A DNA stretch of 64,000 nt, from assembly GCF_002216065.1 (NCBI RefSeq), contig NZ_CP022282.1, forward strand, positions 744,001-808,000, written 5' to 3'. A model generated the notes under the pieces. That model was not told where the DNA came from and searched no databases. It saw only the letters and a program-made list of their open reading frames with translations. Of this stretch, positions 60,071 to 64,000 are shown piece by piece. The position numbers were made by a program, and so were the translations under genes. The stretch comes from Chryseobacterium sp. T16E-39. GTDB taxonomy: Bacteria; Bacteroidota; Bacteroidia; Flavobacteriales; Weeksellaceae. How positions within the stretch are numbered: the stretch's first letter is position 1; each line of letters starts with the position of its first letter.

Positions 60071-62468
60071 GTTGACGGAAAAAGCACACAAAATTACAAG
60101 CAGAATTCTGTTAAACGGTATGCTTCGGGAACTTGGGAATGGTAAATTTTATGAAGGGACTCCAAAATATGATGTACTAACTGCTAAAGCACTGGAAAAC
60201 AGTGATTATTCTTTACACCTAAGATTTGAATTAAAGAAGAGTGAACTCTTTTTATTTGCTCCTGTTTCTTATCGCTCCGAAAGTGCATTTCATGATTATG
60301 GAACGTCTTTATGGGCAGTTGATCATAAAAACCGAACTGTTTTTGAGGTAGACATCGATCAGCTGATCGTATTTGTTTATACAGAGTTTTCTGAACAATT
60401 TTCTGAGCAGGGGCTTGTATTGTTTGCTACAAGAATTCAAAGCAGCTGTAGAAACCTTGAATTGATAATGGAGGCAGGATCACAGGAAAATGATGCTTTA
60501 ACGTATTCTTTTTTGGAATCTGAGCAGAGACTTCCTGTAGGACATAATCTCCATCCTTTTACAAAAGCAAGAATGGGATTCTCAAAAGAAGAGCAGCTTC
60601 TCTATGGTCCGGAATTCAATAAAGGAATTCAGCTGGAATATTTTCTGGTACACAAAAGTTGTGTTAAAGAAAACTCTGTTTTAGAAATTCCATATCATGA
60701 ATTCTTGAAGAGCGTTGTTTCCCTACCTGAAGATCTGGAACAAAAATATCTTAAAGAAGACGAAAAAATCTCTGACTTTTATACCGTTCCATGTCATCCG
60801 TGGGAATCAAGTTATCTGCTATCTACTGAAGATGGTGCTGAAATGCTAAAAAACCGAACCCTGATCCACATTGGAGTATTGGGTGAAGATTTTTATTCTA
60901 CCTCTTCTATCAGAAGCATGTACAGCCAGAATATTCCCTGGATGCCTAAGTTCTCTCTCAATGTTCTTTTAACGAGTTCGATAAGAATAAATACGGAGAA
61001 AGATTTAAAAAGAGGATATGCGTCGGCTTTATGGCGCCAACATGCAGCTTCTGCATTTGAAAAAGAGTTTGATCAATTCAAACTTCTTCTGGAACCGATA
61101 ACATTAGGAGTCTATCATCATCATAAAAATATAGATAGCCTTAACCTGTTGATTCGTGAAAATCCATTCTTACCAGAAGATAAAATAGTATTGTTAGCAA
61201 GATTATGCCAGGATGAACCGGCGGATACGCAAACTTTCCTGCAAAGATTTTTTAAAGACGTTTCAGATCATTTAGAAGTAAGTCTGGAAGAGTCGATCAT
61301 TATTTGGTTTGAGAAGTATATTGAATTACTGATTGATCCTTTAAATCATTTATTCGCTCAGTACGGAATGGCTCCGGAGGCACATCAGCAGAATCTTCTT
61401 ATTCAATTGGATGATCAGCTACTTCCACAGACACTTTTTGTAAGAGACGCGCAAGGATATCTATTGAGAGAAAGCACAAGAGAACAGTATGCTGATCTTT
61501 CAAAAACTTATCCGGAAATTACTGATCTTTTCATTAAAGATGAACGTCTTTTGGATATTATTTCACATCATCTTTTGGTAAGTAATCTGGCAGCATTGAT
61601 CGCTTCACTAGGTAAAACGGGATGGATACATGAAAGAAAACTGATCAATATTCTATATAAAGAATTTGAATATCTTCATAATACCAACCCTTCTGATCTT
61701 ACAACGTATGCTTTAAAGAACCGTTATTGGTTAACAAAATCAAACCTTCAGTCAGCGATTCTAGATGTAAATGGTGGAGTGAATGCTTCTGCTATTTCTT
61801 ATGCTAAAGTTCCGAATCTTCTTCACAAATATTTCTTCTCAGACCAACTGATCAATCCGAAAGGAGAGGAGATCGTACTCAGACGCTATTTTGAGAAAGA
61901 AGATGTTACCATTACAATGCGTCCGATCAATCTTGATGAAGATCTTGAAATGCTTCATGAGTGGTTTAACAGGGAGCATGCTGTAAAAGTGTGGCAAATG
62001 AACTGGCCGATTGATGAACTGGAAACCTACTATCGCTTAATGCTACCAAATGATGAAGGACATAGTTATATCATATTAAGCAATGATGAACCTTCATGTA
62101 ATATTGAAGTCTATTGGCCGTGCAAAGATATCGTAGGAGACTACTATGATGTACTGCCTACCGATTATGGAACACATCAATTCATCGCTCCGACAGATCC
62201 TAAGAAAAAATATGTTTCTCCATCCACACAATCGATGGTAGATTATGTATTTGCTCAGCCACAGGTTGGAAAAATGGTTGGTGAAGGCTCTGTGGATTCT
62301 CGCGCATCAATGATGAACAAAGCACACGTCGGTTTCAAAGTAGACAAGGTAATTGAAATGCCACACAAAACAGCCAATCTTAATTTCTGCTACAGAGAAT
62401 GGTATTGGGAAAAATTCCCGCAAAACAAAGATGTACAAATCACTGCAAAAATTGCTAAACATGACTAA
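60042..62468 (+). CDS. IucA/IucC siderophore synthetase fused to a GNAT acyltransferase
   Basis: 808 residues. Residues about 90-600 form an NIS synthetase with GHNLHPFTKARMGFS, CHPWESSYLLST and KFSLNVLLTSSIRINTEKD. From about 624 (ITMRPINLDEDLEMLHEWFN) to the end is a GNAT-type siderophore acyltransferase, as in RhbD/AlcB. In rhizobactin and schizokinen clusters these are separate adjacent genes in the same order. The fusion would place acylation of the N-hydroxy-diamine next to its condensation with citrate or another acid. Confidence 0.9.
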   Translation: MEKTLEQQTKLTEKAHKITSRILLNGMLRELGNGKFYEGTPKYDVLTAKALENSDYSLHLRFELKKSELFLFAPVSYRSESAFHDYGTSLWAVDHKNRTVFEVDIDQLIVFVYTEFSEQFSEQGLVLFATRIQSSCRNLELIMEAGSQENDALTYSFLESEQRLPVGHNLHPFTKARMGFSKEEQLLYGPEFNKGIQLEYFLVHKSCVKENSVLEIPYHEFLKSVVSLPEDLEQKYLKEDEKISDFYTVPCHPWESSYLLSTEDGAEMLKNRTLIHIGVLGEDFYSTSSIRSMYSQNIPWMPKFSLNVLLTSSIRINTEKDLKRGYASALWRQHAASAFEKEFDQFKLLLEPITLGVYHHHKNIDSLNLLIRENPFLPEDKIVLLARLCQDEPADTQTFLQRFFKDVSDHLEVSLEESIIIWFEKYIELLIDPLNHLFAQYGMAPEAHQQNLLIQLDDQLLPQTLFVRDAQGYLLRESTREQYADLSKTYPEITDLFIKDERLLDIISHHLLVSNLAALIASLGKTGWIHERKLINILYKEFEYLHNTNPSDLTTYALKNRYWLTKSNLQSAILDVNGGVNASAISYAKVPNLLHKYFFSDQLINPKGEEIVLRRYFEKEDVTITMRPINLDEDLEMLHEWFNREHAVKVWQMNWPIDELETYYRLMLPNDEGHSYIILSNDEPSCNIEVYWPCKDIVGDYYDVLPTDYGTHQFIAPTDPKKKYVSPSTQSMVDYVFAQPQVGKMVGEGSVDSRASMMNKAHVGFKVDKVIEMPHKTANLNFCYREWYWEKFPQNKDVQITAKIAKHD

Positions 62469-63780
62469 TGAAACAATATATAATGTAATTGGAATAGGTA
62501 TCGGACCTTTCAACTTAGGGCTGGCTGCTTTATCTAATCCGATTTCTGAATTAAAAACACTTTTTCTTGATCAAAGAGATGGCTTCGATTGGCATCCGGG
62601 TTTAATGATCGACCATGTGACATTACAGACACCATTTTTGTGTGACTGTGTGTCAATGGCAGATCCAACAAGCCCTTTGAGCCTTTTGAATTATTTAAAA
62701 GAAACAAACAGGTTGTATAAATTCTTTATCAGAGAGGATTTCTTTATCCCCCGTAAAGAATATAACCGTTATTGCCAATGGGTAGTAAGCCAGCTGCCAC
62801 AGTGTCGTTTCTCCACTCAGGTGGTAGATATCATCTATGAAGATGGTCTTTATCTGATTACCACACTTCATACCAAAACAAAGGAAGCAGTAGTTTATAA
62901 AGCGGAAAGACTGATTCTGGGAACAGGAACTCAGCCTCATATTCCTTCTTTTATACCGAAGGAAGATTCTCGTATTCTTCATACTAGTTCTTATTTATAC
63001 AGAAAAGAAGAACTTTTGGCTAAAGGAAAAAAAATAGCAGTGATTGGTTCAGGGCAAAGTGCTGCAGAGGTATTTTATGACTTGCTTCAAAGTCGTAACG
63101 AAAATACTGAATTAGGCTGGTATTCCCGTCCGGATCGATTCTTCCCGATGGAATATGCAAAACTGACTTTAGAACTTACTTCTCCTGATTATGTAGATTA
63201 TTTTTATAGCAGAGATGAATCGGCTCGTAAAACCATTTTAAGCAAGCAACAAGCTCAGTTTAAAGGAATCAATTATGATTTGATCAACCAGATCTATGAT
63301 TTTATTTATGATCTGAATATTGATAATGCTGATCCAAAGCTTACGATTATTCCAAACAGTCAGCTGGATCGAGTAGACAATACGAATCCTGATCGTCTGA
63401 CCCTGGAATTCACACAGAAAGAACAGGAAATTCCTTATGAGCAGGAAGCCGATTATCTGGTGATAGGCACTGGATACCGTTATCATGAACCGTCTTTTTT
63501 AAAGAACATAGAATCAAGAATTAAAAGAGATTCGAATGGTTTGTATTCTGTTAACAGAAATTATTCCATAGATCATAATGGTGGTGAAATTTATGTACTC
63601 CACGCAGAAGTACATACCCACAGCTATATCTCTACCGATTTAGGAATGGCGGCTTACCGTAATTCTTACATCATCAACGATATTCTGGGAAGGGAGCATT
63701 ACAAAATTGAAAAGAAAATTGCTTTCCAGGATTTTGACGTCGAAAAATATTCTTCTATACCAACAACTGCCCACATTTAA
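62461..63780 (+). CDS. Lysine/ornithine/diamine N-monooxygenase (IucD/RhbE family)
   Basis: 439 residues from ATG 62461, overlapping the preceding stop by 8 bases; an earlier ATG at 62353 lies inside the upstream gene. FAD motif GIGIGPFNLGLAAL, NADPH motif IGSGQSAAEVFYDLL and a C-terminal HTHSYISTDLGMAAYRN are present. It N-hydroxylates the terminal amine of cadaverine or a related diamine, making the hydroxamate precursor. Confidence 0.92.
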   Translation: MTNETIYNVIGIGIGPFNLGLAALSNPISELKTLFLDQRDGFDWHPGLMIDHVTLQTPFLCDCVSMADPTSPLSLLNYLKETNRLYKFFIREDFFIPRKEYNRYCQWVVSQLPQCRFSTQVVDIIYEDGLYLITTLHTKTKEAVVYKAERLILGTGTQPHIPSFIPKEDSRILHTSSYLYRKEELLAKGKKIAVIGSGQSAAEVFYDLLQSRNENTELGWYSRPDRFFPMEYAKLTLELTSPDYVDYFYSRDESARKTILSKQQAQFKGINYDLINQIYDFIYDLNIDNADPKLTIIPNSQLDRVDNTNPDRLTLEFTQKEQEIPYEQEADYLVIGTGYRYHEPSFLKNIESRIKRDSNGLYSVNRNYSIDHNGGEIYVLHAEVHTHSYISTDLGMAAYRNSYIINDILGREHYKIEKKIAFQDFDVEKYSSIPTTAHI

Positions 63781-63788
63781 TACCTATT

Positions 63789-64000
63789 ATGAACAACACA
63801 TTAAACAATACTATAATTAGCCAGGAAAACTGGAAACAAGCTAACATCGATCTAATGGCTAAAAGCATTGCAGAATTAATGCATGAAGAGCTATTGAAAC
63901 CAATCGCTGATTTTGAAGATGACAAAGGATATACTGTATTCAGACTGGAAACAGGAAATGAAAATATCACATATAGTTTCCGTGGTCAGAAAAGATTGAT
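63789..64000 (+). CDS. Second IucA/IucC-type siderophore synthetase, 5' part
   Basis: Begins at ATG 63789, 8 bp after the monooxygenase stop, and continues past the window. The visible 70 residues include WKQANIDLMAKSIAELMHEE, ELLKPIADFEDDKGY and YSFRGQKRL, as in the N-terminus of IucC/RhbF/DesD proteins. A second synthetase suggests two condensation steps, as for citrate-dihydroxamate siderophores. Confidence 0.78.
   Translation, partial: MNNTLNNTIISQENWKQANIDLMAKSIAELMHEELLKPIADFEDDKGYTVFRLETGNENITYSFRGQKRL

Overview
The window is AT-rich chromosomal DNA from a member of the Bacteroidota, most likely a Chryseobacterium-type flavobacterium. This rests on recognisable sequence features: TAnnTTTG -7 promoter boxes, bacillithiol-linked genes (YfiT/BstA-like and YtxJ), TonB-dependent receptors with carboxypeptidase-regulatory N-termini, PepSY-like and PAP2 genes, a flavobacterial LuxR-type DNA-binding domain, and weak use of Shine-Dalgarno sites. 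No rRNA, tRNA, phage, transposase or CRISPR array was seen.

Layout. 1-1206 is a bacillithiol-linked trio, followed by a Crp/Fnr regulator. 1790-4192 is a MocR-type regulator divergent from an EamA exporter. 4285-7708 holds a small lipoprotein, two sister Crp/Fnr regulators, two unknown small proteins and a CinA-like protein; two near-identical palindromes sit the same distance upstream of TAnnTTTG boxes here. 7727-9169 is an SDR and a DUF6766 membrane protein. 9272-16626 is a two-component system followed by DUF347, PepSY-like, TonB receptor, HD and PAP2 genes. 16680-20285 is a second MocR regulator, a cupin, a DapA-like lyase and a small thioredoxin-like protein, interrupted by a three-unit tandem hairpin repeat. 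20925-28988 holds a PNPOx-like protein, a Na+/H+ antiporter, and an AraC regulator, TonB receptor and secreted tyrosine phosphatase set. 29483-33368 has a nitrilase, a double-domain Asp/Glu racemase, a Crp/Fnr regulator and an F420-type oxidoreductase. 33545-36753 is a small membrane/rhodanese operon next to a TetR gene and a perfect 24-bp palindrome, then an MFS exporter. 36824-36979 is a 51-residue Cys-rich small gene. 42117-48111 is the ligase-associated DNA repair operon (exonuclease, ligase, Lhr-like helicase, PdeM). 57233-64000 is an NIS siderophore biosynthesis locus that runs off the right edge.

How genes fit together. Regulators commonly sit beside their likely targets: MocR with EamA and with cupin, TetR with the 34.2-34.7 kb operon, AraC with the TonB receptor, and five Crp/Fnr proteins in two subfamilies. 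The siderophore locus encodes a PLP decarboxylase, a synthetase fused to an acyltransferase, an N-hydroxylase and a second synthetase. A 2-oxoglutarate/Fe oxygenase is transcribed in the opposite direction from an intergenic region with two face-to-face promoters.

Unusual features. A family of modular low-complexity repeats occupies gene junctions, including three gaps inside operons. One array, six units of CCCGTAA, directly precedes the TTG start of the histidine kinase. Three genes between 40.7 and 50.5 kb (an MBL hydrolase, the DNA ligase and an AraC regulator) each carry a single frameshift. The ligase shift falls on a canonical A AAA AAG slippery heptamer in the correct register for -1 frameshifting, but a homopolymer sequencing error would look identical.
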